A stretch of DNA of 35,909 nt from an uncultured Acidobacteriota bacterium (lineage in GTDB: Bacteria; Acidobacteriota; Terriglobia; Bryobacterales; Bryobacteraceae): contig CAADGY010000122.1 in the NCBI GenBank assembly GCA_900696665.1, positions 1 to 35,909 on the forward strand, read 5' to 3'. This document shows, piece after piece, positions 8,176 through 15,877 of this stretch (positions within the stretch are counted from its first letter, which is position 1; each line of letters opens with the position of its first letter). The translations under genes and the position numbers were made by a program. Below the pieces are notes generated by a model that had not been told where the DNA came from, made no database searches, and saw nothing but the letters and a program-made list of their open reading frames with translations.

Positions 8176-10044
8176 CTAGCGCGCGGATGCCGGAATCACC
8201 GGCAGAATGACGTGCGACGGCCGCGTGGCGTCAAAATAAACTGTATTGGTTGCCGTCACCATCCGGCGGTGCTGATTCAAAGGTTCGCCGGTGTTGGGGT
8301 TCACGTCAAAGCGTGGGTAGTTACTGCTCGAAATATCGAGGCGGATACGGTGTCCGGCCTTAAAGACGTTCGATGTGGGGTACAGCTTGATCGTGAACTC
8401 GTAGACGGCGCCGGGCTTCATCAGTTCCTGTTTCTCGAGCGAATTGCGGAAACGGGCACGGAGGATGCCATCTTCGATATTCATGTCGATGCCACCAGGA
8501 AAATCGGGCGACGGCGGATGCACATCGATCAGCTTGGCGGTGAAATCCGTGTCGGGCGCGGATGAGGAAGCCCACAGCTTGACATCGATAGGTCCGGTCA
8601 CTTCCACGTCTTCCTTCAACGGAGGAGTCTGGAATACCAGGATGTCGCGGCGCGCCGACAGCGGCAGGGAGTCTTTGCAGTTCCAGACGTGCTCGCCGCA
8701 TTTCTGGTCCCACGCGCCTTGAAGCATGATGCCAACGCCCGACGAGATATTGCCGCCGATGGTGGGCACGGGATTCCGCGGGTCGAAGTCGTAGGCCGCT
8801 GAAGCGTTGCGCGAAGTGGGCTTTACCGTCGAAAGTCCGCCTCCGGCCTGGAGGTAATACGGCGTGAAACGGGTGCGGGCCAGCGGCCATTCCTTCTCAT
8901 CCCGCCACACGCCGCCGTGCTCGTGCTGGCCTTTCGCGTTCTTGGCTTCGGTGCCCCCTCCCATGACGAATATTTTCACGGGAGCGTCGCTTTCCACGCC
9001 GTTTTCAGTGCTCTTCAGCCAGCGGTCGAACCAGCGCGCGCGAAATTCCAGCCCATTAATGGCGGCATCAGATCCGAAGTCCACCTGGCCGTGCGCATGA
9101 TTGTTGTGAGCACCATGAATCCAGGGGCCGAGGATCATCTTTATCGAACTTCGCTTGGCTTTGTGAAGAGCTTCGTACGTCATCGTTGTCTGGCGCGCCC
9201 AGGAGTCGTACCAGCCGCCGATGAGGTAAACCGGGATATCTTTGTAGGCGGGCACCTGGTCCACCACGTTAAAGCCCGGCTGCTTCCAATAGGAATCGTT
9301 CTCGCCGCGTGCCATCGCCTCTACCAGCCAGTCTTCGTATTCGGGCGCCAGGCGCAGCGGTGTCAATCCTTTCCGCAGCGGCAGGTTGTCCAGGTACTGA
9401 CGAACGTGTTTTCCCGCTTCGTCGAGCACGGCCTGAGTTCCGGGATCCCGCGAGGCGCGACTGCCCCGCGGCGCGCCGATCGTAAAGATCCAATTCATGA
9501 AGCGCAGTTCGAATGCGCCGCCATTGCGCATGCCGAAATAGCCCGCGTTGGCGACAGCATCCACCGGCACCATGGCCTTGAGTCCGGGCGGGTTCGATAG
9601 CGCCAGCGCATGTTGAGTGCCTCCCGCGTAGGAAGTGCCGACCGTTCCGAAGCCGCCGTCGCTCCATGGCTGCTTCACGATCCACGCGGCGGTGTCAAAG
9701 CCGTCGGGCACGTCATCCGTCATCATGTGCCAGACGCCTTCCGAGCCATAGCGGCCGCGCGTGTCCTGCACCACAGCCACATAACCGCGCGCCGCAAACC
9801 ATGGCGCCCAACCTTTTCCGGCCCCATCCTTGTTGTAGGGGATGCGTTCGAGGACGGCAGGAAACTTGCCTTCCAGACGCACGCCGTCACGCGCCGGAAA
9901 GTAAAGGTCCGTGGCTAGGCGCACTCCATCGCGCATAGCCACCATTACGTTCTTCTCGACAGAATAGGAACCCTCCGGCGCTTGAGCAAACGCGGCCGGG
10001 GCAAGCAGCAGCAGTGTGTAAATGAAACGGGTGGCTAGTGTCAT
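8176..10044 (-). CDS. Secreted CocE/NonD-family (S15) alpha/beta hydrolase
   Basis: This 622-residue exported serine hydrolase belongs to the X-Pro dipeptidyl-peptidase / cocaine esterase / glutaryl-7-ACA acylase group. A signal peptide (about 1-20, ending PAAFA) is followed by the S15 catalytic domain, with nucleophile Ser138 in GTSYAGG. The expected Asp and His partners lie further on, the His probably in LGPWIHGAHNN. The C-terminal jelly-roll domain (about 425-615) has the typical opening DILVFQTPPLKEDVEVTG and a late RLDISSSNYPRFD stretch. The substrate could be a peptide, an ester or an amide, and the sequence does not decide. It is followed immediately by the Gfo/Idh gene, so the two are probably co-transcribed. 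Confidence 0.93.
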   Translation of the reverse strand: MTLATRFIYTLLLLAPAAFAQAPEGSYSVEKNVMVAMRDGVRLATDLYFPARDGVRLEGKFPAVLERIPYNKDGAGKGWAPWFAARGYVAVVQDTRGRYGSEGVWHMMTDDVPDGFDTAAWIVKQPWSDGGFGTVGTSYAGGTQHALALSNPPGLKAMVPVDAVANAGYFGMRNGGAFELRFMNWIFTIGAPRGSRASRDPGTQAVLDEAGKHVRQYLDNLPLRKGLTPLRLAPEYEDWLVEAMARGENDSYWKQPGFNVVDQVPAYKDIPVYLIGGWYDSWARQTTMTYEALHKAKRSSIKMILGPWIHGAHNNHAHGQVDFGSDAAINGLEFRARWFDRWLKSTENGVESDAPVKIFVMGGGTEAKNAKGQHEHGGVWRDEKEWPLARTRFTPYYLQAGGGLSTVKPTSRNASAAYDFDPRNPVPTIGGNISSGVGIMLQGAWDQKCGEHVWNCKDSLPLSARRDILVFQTPPLKEDVEVTGPIDVKLWASSSAPDTDFTAKLIDVHPPSPDFPGGIDMNIEDGILRARFRNSLEKQELMKPGAVYEFTIKLYPTSNVFKAGHRIRLDISSSNYPRFDVNPNTGEPLNQHRRMVTATNTVYFDATRPSHVILPVIPASAR

Positions 10045-10116
10045 TCCAGTGATCTTATCCGGTTTTGACTTCAGTAGAACGCTCCTATAGACTCTTGCTA
10101 TCAGGGAGAACCAGTT
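10045..10116. promoter_or_regulatory. Divergent promoter region between CocE-like gene and nfeD-flotillin operon
   Basis: The 72-bp gap must serve both directions. On the plus strand TTGACT (10065-10070) is 17 bp from TAGACT (10088-10093), or 15 bp from TATAGA (10086-10091); a GGGAG ribosome site (10104-10108) precedes the ATG at 10117. On the minus strand a -10-like TAAGAT lies at 10052-10057, 7 nt before the ATG of the hydrolase, which would give an almost leaderless message. The minus -35 is not convincing. Confidence 0.5.
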
Positions 10117-10656
10117 ATGGCCGAAGTCATCTCGCAGCTTTCTGCGTTTTCGATTTTTCTCGGCATTGCGGCGGTTGGATTTTTGTTCCTACTGGTCTCG
10201 CTGGTATTCGGTGAAGTGTTTGATCATCTTGGCAGTGATTTCGATCACGGTCTCGACCACGGTCCGAGCTTTTTCAGCCCCAGAATTTTGAGTGTCTTTG
10301 TGACCGCATTCGGTGGGACCGGCGCGGTTGCATCCCACTACGGCGCGGGCGTTGTCCCCGCATCGGCCGCCGGCTTCGTCAGCGGAGTGGTTTTTGCGTC
10401 CATTATCTTCCTGTTCGCCAGGTTCCTATACAGCCAGCAGGCTTCAACGGACATGCGGCAAATCGATGTCGTCGGACAGAACGCGCGCGTGATTGTGAGC
10501 ATTCCTTCCGGCGGCGTCGGACAGGTACGATGCCGCGTTGGAGAGGAACTCGTGGATAAGGTCGCCAAGTCGTTCGACGGCGGCGCAATCCCTGAAAACC
10601 GCATCGTCAGGGTAGAAGAGACGCTGGGCGAAATCGTCATCGTTCGTCCGCAGTAA
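10117..10656 (+). CDS. NfeD-like / YuaF-YqiJ-type membrane protein
   Basis: This 179-residue protein has three predicted membrane segments (about 10-32, 52-72, 80-101) and a C-terminal soluble beta domain (about 108-179) of the OB-fold type found in NfeD proteins. It contains QIDVVGQNARVIVSIPSGGVGQVRC and ends in IVIVRPQ. The loop between helices 1 and 2 is rich in Asp, His and Gly (GSDFDHGLDHGPS). The flotillin gene begins 12 bp downstream. NfeD1b/YuaF-type proteins are the standard partners of bacterial flotillins (yuaF-yuaG, yqiJ-yqiK), and they localise to membrane microdomains and influence fluidity. The annotation leans on this pairing as well as on the protein pattern. Confidence 0.85.
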   Translation: MAEVISQLSAFSIFLGIAAVGFLFLLVSLVFGEVFDHLGSDFDHGLDHGPSFFSPRILSVFVTAFGGTGAVASHYGAGVVPASAAGFVSGVVFASIIFLFARFLYSQQASTDMRQIDVVGQNARVIVSIPSGGVGQVRCRVGEELVDKVAKSFDGGAIPENRIVRVEETLGEIVIVRPQ

Positions 10657-10668
10657 AGGAAGGATTCC

Positions 10669-12246
10669 ATGTTCGAAGCATCCCGGCTTTTGATTCCGTT
10701 GATAGTCCTGTTCGTACTGCTGGCCCTGTTTATCGCCGCGGCTCTCTTCAGCCGGAACTATCTAAAGGTGCCGCCCAATACGGTCGCCGTGCTGAGCGGG
10801 CGCAAAAGAAAACTCGCCGACGGGCGCATGGTGGGATACCGGATGGTCCGCGGTGGTGCAGCATTGCGGATCCCGCTGCTCGAGAAAGTCGACTACCTTT
10901 CTCTGAACGTTCTTACCATCCCGCTCGAAATCAAGCGCGCCTACACCCTGAAGGGTGTTCCCGTGTCGGTGAAAGCGGTAGCGAACGTAAAAATACGAAG
11001 CGATGAAACATCGCTTCACGCCGCCGCCGAACGTTTTCTCGGGATGACACATGACAACATTCAGCGAGTGATTTTTCAAACGTTGGAAGGTCACCTGCGA
11101 TCGATTCTGGGCACGCTCACGGTTGAAGAGGTAAACAGCGACCGGCAGAGTTTTGCGCAGAAATTGACGAGCGAAGCAGCGGTGGACCTGGAGAAGATGG
11201 GCCTCGGCGTCGACGTCCTCACTATTCAGGAAGTGAGTGACGAAGAGGAGTATCTGAACGCTCTTGGCAAGCGGCGTACGGCGGAAGTGAAGCGCGACGC
11301 AGTGATCGGTGAAGCGGACGCGACCCGTGACGCGAAGATCCGGTCAGCACAGGCCTTGCAGGAAGGCGAGAGGGCCAAGCTAAACGCTGATGCCGAGATT
11401 GCACAGGCGCAGCGCGATCTTCAGATCCGCCAGGCACAGTACCAGGCCGAAGTGGAGCGCGAAAAGGCCGCAGCCGATCAATCGGGACCGTTAGCGAGCG
11501 CCAAGGCCAGGCAGGCGGTGATTGCGGAAGAAGTGAGAGTGGAGCGCACACGCACCCAGGAAATGATATCGGTGCAGCAGCAGGAAGTGCTCCGGAAGCA
11601 GCAGGAACTGGAGGCTACGGTTATCAAGCCGGCGGACGCGGAGCGGCAGGCGGCCGTCGTTCGGGCCGAGGGTGCGAAAGCGGCGGCGATTCTCGAGGCG
11701 GAAGGCAGACGCGCGGCTCTCATCGCAATGGCTGAAGCCGAACAGGAAAAGCTGCGCAAAGAGGGTGCCGGGCGCGCTTCGGCGCTGGAGTCCGAAGGGA
11801 AGGCGGAAGCAGCAAAAATTGAGGCGATCGGCCTGGCACAGGCCAAGGCCATCGAGGCACAGGGCATTGCCGAAGCCGCCGCGATCCTGCGCAAGGCGGA
11901 AGCATGGAAGCAATTCAACGAAGCGGCCCGCCTGCAAACGGTGCTGGAGAAACTGCCGGCCATTCTTCAGGCTTCCACCGGCATCTTCAGTTCGGTGGCG
12001 GCGCCACTCGGCAACATCGATAAACTTGTGGTTATCGATCAGGGCAATGGCGCCCCGGAGGCGAACAGCGGCGTCTCGCGCCTGGCCAAAACCGGTCCCG
12101 CTGTCGTGTTTGGACTGCTTCAGCAACTCGAAGCGCTGGGCCTGAATCTTCCAGCGGTACTGAGCCAACTCGGGATTTCGGAGCCTGTGGGCGGCAAGAG
12201 GACCGCTGCCGCCGGGGTTGGAGACGGGGCGGTGAAGGTGGATTGA
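10669..12246 (+). CDS. Flotillin (SPFH-domain protein, FloT/YqiK-like)
   Basis: An N-terminal membrane anchor (7-28) is followed by an SPFH/band-7 domain (about 32-210), beginning NYLKVPPNTVAVLSGRKRK. A long Ala/Glu/Arg/Gln-rich coiled coil (about 210-400) with repeated EA units precedes a less charged C-terminal oligomerisation segment with FGLLQQLEALGLNLPAV. The 525 residues are close to other FloT/YqiK proteins. Flotillins form large oligomers scaffolding lipid microdomains and help membrane fluidity and secretion-protein organisation. The gene is 12 bp after the NfeD-like gene, and its TGA stop overlaps the next ATG (TGATG). Confidence 0.95.
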   Translation: MFEASRLLIPLIVLFVLLALFIAAALFSRNYLKVPPNTVAVLSGRKRKLADGRMVGYRMVRGGAALRIPLLEKVDYLSLNVLTIPLEIKRAYTLKGVPVSVKAVANVKIRSDETSLHAAAERFLGMTHDNIQRVIFQTLEGHLRSILGTLTVEEVNSDRQSFAQKLTSEAAVDLEKMGLGVDVLTIQEVSDEEEYLNALGKRRTAEVKRDAVIGEADATRDAKIRSAQALQEGERAKLNADAEIAQAQRDLQIRQAQYQAEVEREKAAADQSGPLASAKARQAVIAEEVRVERTRTQEMISVQQQEVLRKQQELEATVIKPADAERQAAVVRAEGAKAAAILEAEGRRAALIAMAEAEQEKLRKEGAGRASALESEGKAEAAKIEAIGLAQAKAIEAQGIAEAAAILRKAEAWKQFNEAARLQTVLEKLPAILQASTGIFSSVAAPLGNIDKLVVIDQGNGAPEANSGVSRLAKTGPAVVFGLLQQLEALGLNLPAVLSQLGISEPVGGKRTAAAGVGDGAVKVD

Positions 12247-13148
12247 TGCGCCGGCGGGAATTCCTGCTATCGTGCGCGGCGGCCGGCGCCGCGCCGGATT
12301 CTATTCTCGTGCATGAGCACGTGATGGTCGATTTTGCCGGAGCGGAGAAGATCAGGCCCGGCCGCTACGATGCGGACGAAGTCTTTCATACAGCCAAACC
12401 GAAACTCGAAGAAGTGAAGCGCCTGGGATGCAGGCGGCTTCAGGAATGTACGCCCGCCTACATCGGCCGCGATGCCGTATTACTGGCGAGATTGCAGGAG
12501 GCCACCGGTGTCGAGATTTGGACCAACACCGGGATCTACGGCGCTGCTGATCACAAGTTCGTTCCCGGTTATGCGCGAAGGGAATCCGCCGCCGAACTCG
12601 CGAGCCGCTGGATTGCCGAATGGCGCAAAGGGATTGACGGCGTGAAACCGCGATTCATTAAGACCGGAGTGAACCACGGACCACTGGCGGAACTCGACCG
12701 GAAGCTGGTGCGAGCTGCGGCGATTACATCGCGTGAGACCGGGCTGACCATCGCCTCTCACACGGGCAACGGCAAAGCGGCGGTAGAGCAGGCGGAGATC
12801 GTGCTTGCGGAGAAGGTCCCTTCATCGCGCTTTGTCTGGGTGCACGCGCAGAACGAGAAGAACCACTCATTCCATGAAAAGATGGCCCGTGAAGGCTTTT
12901 GGGTGGAGTTCGACGGTATCGGCCCCAAATCGGCCGGCTGGCATCTGGAGTGTGTTCGGTTTATGGCGGAAAGAAATCTGCTGTCGCGGACCTTGATTTC
13001 TCAGGATGCAGGCTGGTATCACGTGGGCGAGCCGGGAGGCGGGGATTACCGGGGCTATACCTATCTCTATACGGATTTTCTGCCGCGCCTCGATGGCTCC
13101 TGGCGGCGGACGCTGATGTGGGACAACCCGCGTACGGCATTTGGGTGA
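12246..13148 (+). CDS. Phosphotriesterase-family metal hydrolase
   Basis: This amidohydrolase-superfamily enzyme carries the full phosphotriesterase metal set: His23 and His25 (VHEHVMVD), Lys139 expected to be carboxylated (RFIKTGVN), His172 (SHTGNG), His200 (VWVHAQNE) and Asp254 (SQDAGWYH). Related proteins are lactonases or organophosphate hydrolases. The substrate here is unknown. The N-terminus MRRREFLLSCAAAGA looks like a twin-arginine or short export signal running directly into the first strand, with almost no linker. I chose the ATG at 12246, which overlaps the flotillin TGA; a TTG at 12243 adds one residue. At 300 residues it is slightly shorter than typical members. A link to flotillin is suggested only by position. 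Confidence 0.88.
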   Translation: MRRREFLLSCAAAGAAPDSILVHEHVMVDFAGAEKIRPGRYDADEVFHTAKPKLEEVKRLGCRRLQECTPAYIGRDAVLLARLQEATGVEIWTNTGIYGAADHKFVPGYARRESAAELASRWIAEWRKGIDGVKPRFIKTGVNHGPLAELDRKLVRAAAITSRETGLTIASHTGNGKAAVEQAEIVLAEKVPSSRFVWVHAQNEKNHSFHEKMAREGFWVEFDGIGPKSAGWHLECVRFMAERNLLSRTLISQDAGWYHVGEPGGGDYRGYTYLYTDFLPRLDGSWRRTLMWDNPRTAFG

Positions 13149-13200
13149 AGCCGGAGCGCAGGTTGCGGAATAACCGGGGGCTTTGCCAAACTCAAGTTTC

Positions 13201-14007
13201 ATGCTTTGCCGCGTGTTTTCAAGGTGTGTCGCGGCGCCACTGGTGCTGGCGTTGTGTCTTCCAGCGTATTCGTTTCAAGCGACGCCCGGGGGGGCGGAGC
13301 CATCCGTCGACCGCCAGAAAATTTCCAATGGTGGTGAGACGCTGCACTACTCCATTGAGTGGCGTCTCATCGAAGCAGGACGCGCACGTCTGAGCTGGAC
13401 GCCCGCCCAGATCGGCGGCGAGTCCGGCTGGCAAGTGGATCTGCTACTCGAATCGACCGGCCTCGTTTCGAAGCTATACAAGGTGGAAGACCACTATCGC
13501 GTGATGTTAACGGAATCCCTTTGCGCCACCAGCAGTCTGTTGAAGGCCAACGAAGGCCGGCGGAAGAGGGAGACCAGAGTCACCTATGACCGCATCAACA
13601 AGAAAGCCTACTATCTGGAGTGGGACTTGGTCAAAGACGCGGCTGTAAAGCAAAACGAAGTAGCGATTCCCGATTGCGTACACGACGTTGTGGGTGCGCT
13701 GGCCGCACTGCGGGCGAAGGACTTCGACCCGCCGGCCTCGAGGCAGTTTCCGATCAGCGACGGAAAAAAGTTCATCGAGGCGAAAGTAGAGGCGCAGGAG
13801 AAGGAAACGATACAGACGCCCGCCGGTTCCTACAAAACCATTCGCTACGAAGCCTTCCTCTACAACGGGATTCTGTACTCGAAGAAGGGAAGGCTGTTTG
13901 TGTGGCTGACGGATGATGAGCGGCGGATGCCGGTGCAGATCCGCATCCGCCTGGGATTCGCCGTCGGCACCGTTACCCTGCAATTGGAAAAAGAGGAGTC
14001 TTCTTGA
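13201..14007 (+). CDS. DUF3108 secreted protein
   Basis: The protein has a signal peptide (about 1-24, ending PAYSF) followed by a DUF3108-like beta-rich body: GETLHYSIEWRLIEAGRARL early, LVSKLYKVEDHYRVML, and ILYSKKGRLFVWLTDDERRMPVQI near the end. DUF3108 proteins are envelope proteins of unknown biochemical role, with a predicted beta-barrel-like fold. I took the ATG at 13201 rather than the TTG at 13183, because it gives a clean signal peptide; the ribosome site is poor for either. The gene lies 52 bp after the phosphotriesterase gene, and its TGA overlaps the TTG start of the next gene. Confidence 0.85.
   Translation: MLCRVFSRCVAAPLVLALCLPAYSFQATPGGAEPSVDRQKISNGGETLHYSIEWRLIEAGRARLSWTPAQIGGESGWQVDLLLESTGLVSKLYKVEDHYRVMLTESLCATSSLLKANEGRRKRETRVTYDRINKKAYYLEWDLVKDAAVKQNEVAIPDCVHDVVGALAALRAKDFDPPASRQFPISDGKKFIEAKVEAQEKETIQTPAGSYKTIRYEAFLYNGILYSKKGRLFVWLTDDERRMPVQIRIRLGFAVGTVTLQLEKEESS
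13991..13998 (+). promoter_or_regulatory. Ribosome binding site for a TTG start
   Basis: AAGAGGAG ends 5 nt before the TTG at 14004. It is the strongest Shine-Dalgarno match nearby and supports initiation at TTG, which overlaps the upstream TGA stop (TTGA). Confidence 0.75.
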
Positions 14008-15059
14008 GCAAGATTGCACTGTGGATTGCGTCAGCCCTGTTACTGTTTGCACAGACTGATGCTTTGCTGCCAGCCCGTGATGCGGTGAAACTTTGTGAAC
14101 GTGTGACGCAGTTGATGGAGGCCACGGGAATCGCGATACCGGAGTTGGCACGCGCGGGCGCGCCGGTGGCGGAAAACGCCAAACAGGCGCTGACGAACTT
14201 GCGGAGCAGCCCGGGGATGTCTCACGCCGGGTATGCTTACACCTTTCTTTCGAACGTGAAGGCCTTCCTGGCGCTTTCCGATGCTGTGCCCAAGCCCTTT
14301 CCGCTTCAGGAAACCACCGGGAAGCAGTTGGTGGAGCTGCGCGAAGCCGCTGGCCGCATTGAAGCGCATTTCCGGGCATTGCTGGAACAGAAAGAGAGGC
14401 AGTTGCGAAATCCTGACCGTGATAACCTGAAGCGCTATGCCGAGGCGAACGGCAACCTGCCGGCGCCACAGGCGAATTCGAGAGTTGTATTTCTCGGGGA
14501 TTCGATCACCGACGGCTGGCGGCTGAATCAGTATTTTCCGGGGCGGGACTTCGTGAACCGTGGCATTAGCGGACAGATCACGGGTGAGATGCTAGGCCGC
14601 TTCAAAGCCGACGTCATTGACCTGAAACCGGCCGCGGTCCTGATTCTGGCGGGCACGAACGATCTGGCGCGCGGGGTGCGCGTGAATGTGATTCAGAATA
14701 ATCTCTCGATGATGGCGGATTTGGCCCTGGCCCACAATATCAAGCCGATACTGGCCTCGGTGTTGCCGATCCACGATTACAATAAGGGCGTGAACCCGCA
14801 GTTTGAGCAGAGCCCGCGCCGGAGTCCGGAGCTGATTCGCACATTGAATACGTGGATGGAACGATACGCCTCCGATAAGCACATTGCGTATCTCGATTAC
14901 TACTCGGCGATGGTGGACGCTTCCGGATTCCTGCGACGCGAACTGGCCGACGACGGCCTGCATCCGAACAGCGCCGGATACCGGGTGATGGCGCCGCTTG
15001 CCTTGGCGGCGATTGAGAAGACGCTGGCGCCCGCTCCAGCCGGGAGAAGACGGCGGTAG
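14004..15059 (+). CDS. SGNH/GDSL-family hydrolase with helical N-terminal domain
   Basis: This exported esterase-like protein has a short signal peptide (1-20), a helical region (about 25-150), and then an SGNH domain with all four blocks: GDSITDGW with nucleophile Ser167, NRGISGQ with oxyanion Gly187, GTND with Asn219, and DDGLHPN with Asp317 and His320. The ending NSAGYRVMAPLALAAIEKTL is typical of sugar-esterase or platelet-activating-factor acetylhydrolase-like members. The substrate is unknown; acetylated polysaccharide or lipid is possible. The TTG start has a strong ribosome site and overlaps the DUF3108 stop, so the two proteins are probably made together. Confidence 0.92.
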   Translation: MSKIALWIASALLLFAQTDALLPARDAVKLCERVTQLMEATGIAIPELARAGAPVAENAKQALTNLRSSPGMSHAGYAYTFLSNVKAFLALSDAVPKPFPLQETTGKQLVELREAAGRIEAHFRALLEQKERQLRNPDRDNLKRYAEANGNLPAPQANSRVVFLGDSITDGWRLNQYFPGRDFVNRGISGQITGEMLGRFKADVIDLKPAAVLILAGTNDLARGVRVNVIQNNLSMMADLALAHNIKPILASVLPIHDYNKGVNPQFEQSPRRSPELIRTLNTWMERYASDKHIAYLDYYSAMVDASGFLRRELADDGLHPNSAGYRVMAPLALAAIEKTLAPAPAGRRRR

Positions 15060-15085
15060 CAGCTTTTTCCCACGGGGAAATACCG

Positions 15086-15817
15086 ATGTTGCCGAAGTTG
15101 TACGACCAGTTTTCGTCCTGGTGGACGCTGTTGTCACCCCCCAACGACTATGCGGACGAGGCGGAGTTCTACACCCGCGAGCTTATTGCGGCCGGGAGCG
15201 AACCTGCCCGCACCTTACTCGAACTCGGAAGCGGCGGAGGGAACAACGCATCGTACATGAAGAAGCATTTCCTGATAACCCTTGTCGACCTGTCCCCCGG
15301 TATGCTCTCCGTAAGCCGGAACTTAAACCCGGAGTGCGAGCACATTCAAGGAGACATGAGAACCGTCCGGCTCGGACGCCAGTTCGACAGGGTGTTCATT
15401 CATGATGCCATCGTGTACATGACAACGGTCTCCGACCTGCGGAAAGCCATCGGGACTGCGTTTCTACACTGCCGGCCGGGTGGCGCCGCCCTTTTCGCTC
15501 CGGATCACGTGCGGGAGACGTTTCGACCTTACACCGGCCATGGCGGCTGCGATGGTGAGGATCGCGGACTGCGGTACCTGGAATGGACCTGGGATCCGGA
15601 CCCCGCCGACAGCACCTATTTGGTTGACTTTGCGTACCTGCTCCGGGACAAGGATGGAGACGTGCGTGTTGAGTACGACCGTCACGTAGAGGGCTTGTTT
15701 GGGCGCAACGAATGGTTACAGCTTCTCACCGAAGCCGGATTTGAGCCGCGTAACATGCCTCTGGCGATTCCGGATGTTGAGCCAGGCACATACGAGGTAT
15801 TTCTGGGTGTAAAGTAG
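15086..15817 (+). CDS. Class I SAM-dependent methyltransferase
   Basis: The protein is a soluble Rossmann-fold methyltransferase of 243 residues. Motif I is LLELGSGGGNN (44-54), the acidic end of strand 2 is TLVDLSPGML, motif II/post-II contains GDMRTVRLGRQFDRVFIHDAI, and motif III is FLHCRPGGAALFAPD. The C-terminal part carries a beta hairpin region rich in Asp/Tyr and ends in a strand typical of small-molecule methyltransferases. A GGGGA element lies at a suitable distance before the ATG. The substrate is not recognisable. It is 26 bp after the SGNH gene and probably ends that operon. Confidence 0.88.
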   Translation: MLPKLYDQFSSWWTLLSPPNDYADEAEFYTRELIAAGSEPARTLLELGSGGGNNASYMKKHFLITLVDLSPGMLSVSRNLNPECEHIQGDMRTVRLGRQFDRVFIHDAIVYMTTVSDLRKAIGTAFLHCRPGGAALFAPDHVRETFRPYTGHGGCDGEDRGLRYLEWTWDPDPADSTYLVDFAYLLRDKDGDVRVEYDRHVEGLFGRNEWLQLLTEAGFEPRNMPLAIPDVEPGTYEVFLGVK

Positions 15818-15842
15818 CCGGCGAAGGCTTGCACCGGATTTC

Positions 15843-15871
15843 GCGGACGTCCGCCTTTCCGCCTTTATAAT
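15843..15871 (+). promoter_or_regulatory. Compact promoter with 12-bp palindrome over the -35 position
   Basis: A perfect TATAAT lies at 15866-15871, 6 nt before the ATG at 15878, so transcription should begin at or next to the start codon (leaderless message; no ribosome site is present). At the -35 position with 17-bp spacing there is no TTGACA. Instead the perfect 12-bp palindrome GCGGACGTCCGC occupies 15843-15854. It could be an operator for a dimeric regulator, an activator site replacing the -35, or a small stem ending the upstream transcript. Confidence 0.5.
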
Positions 15872-15877
15872 TTACGC

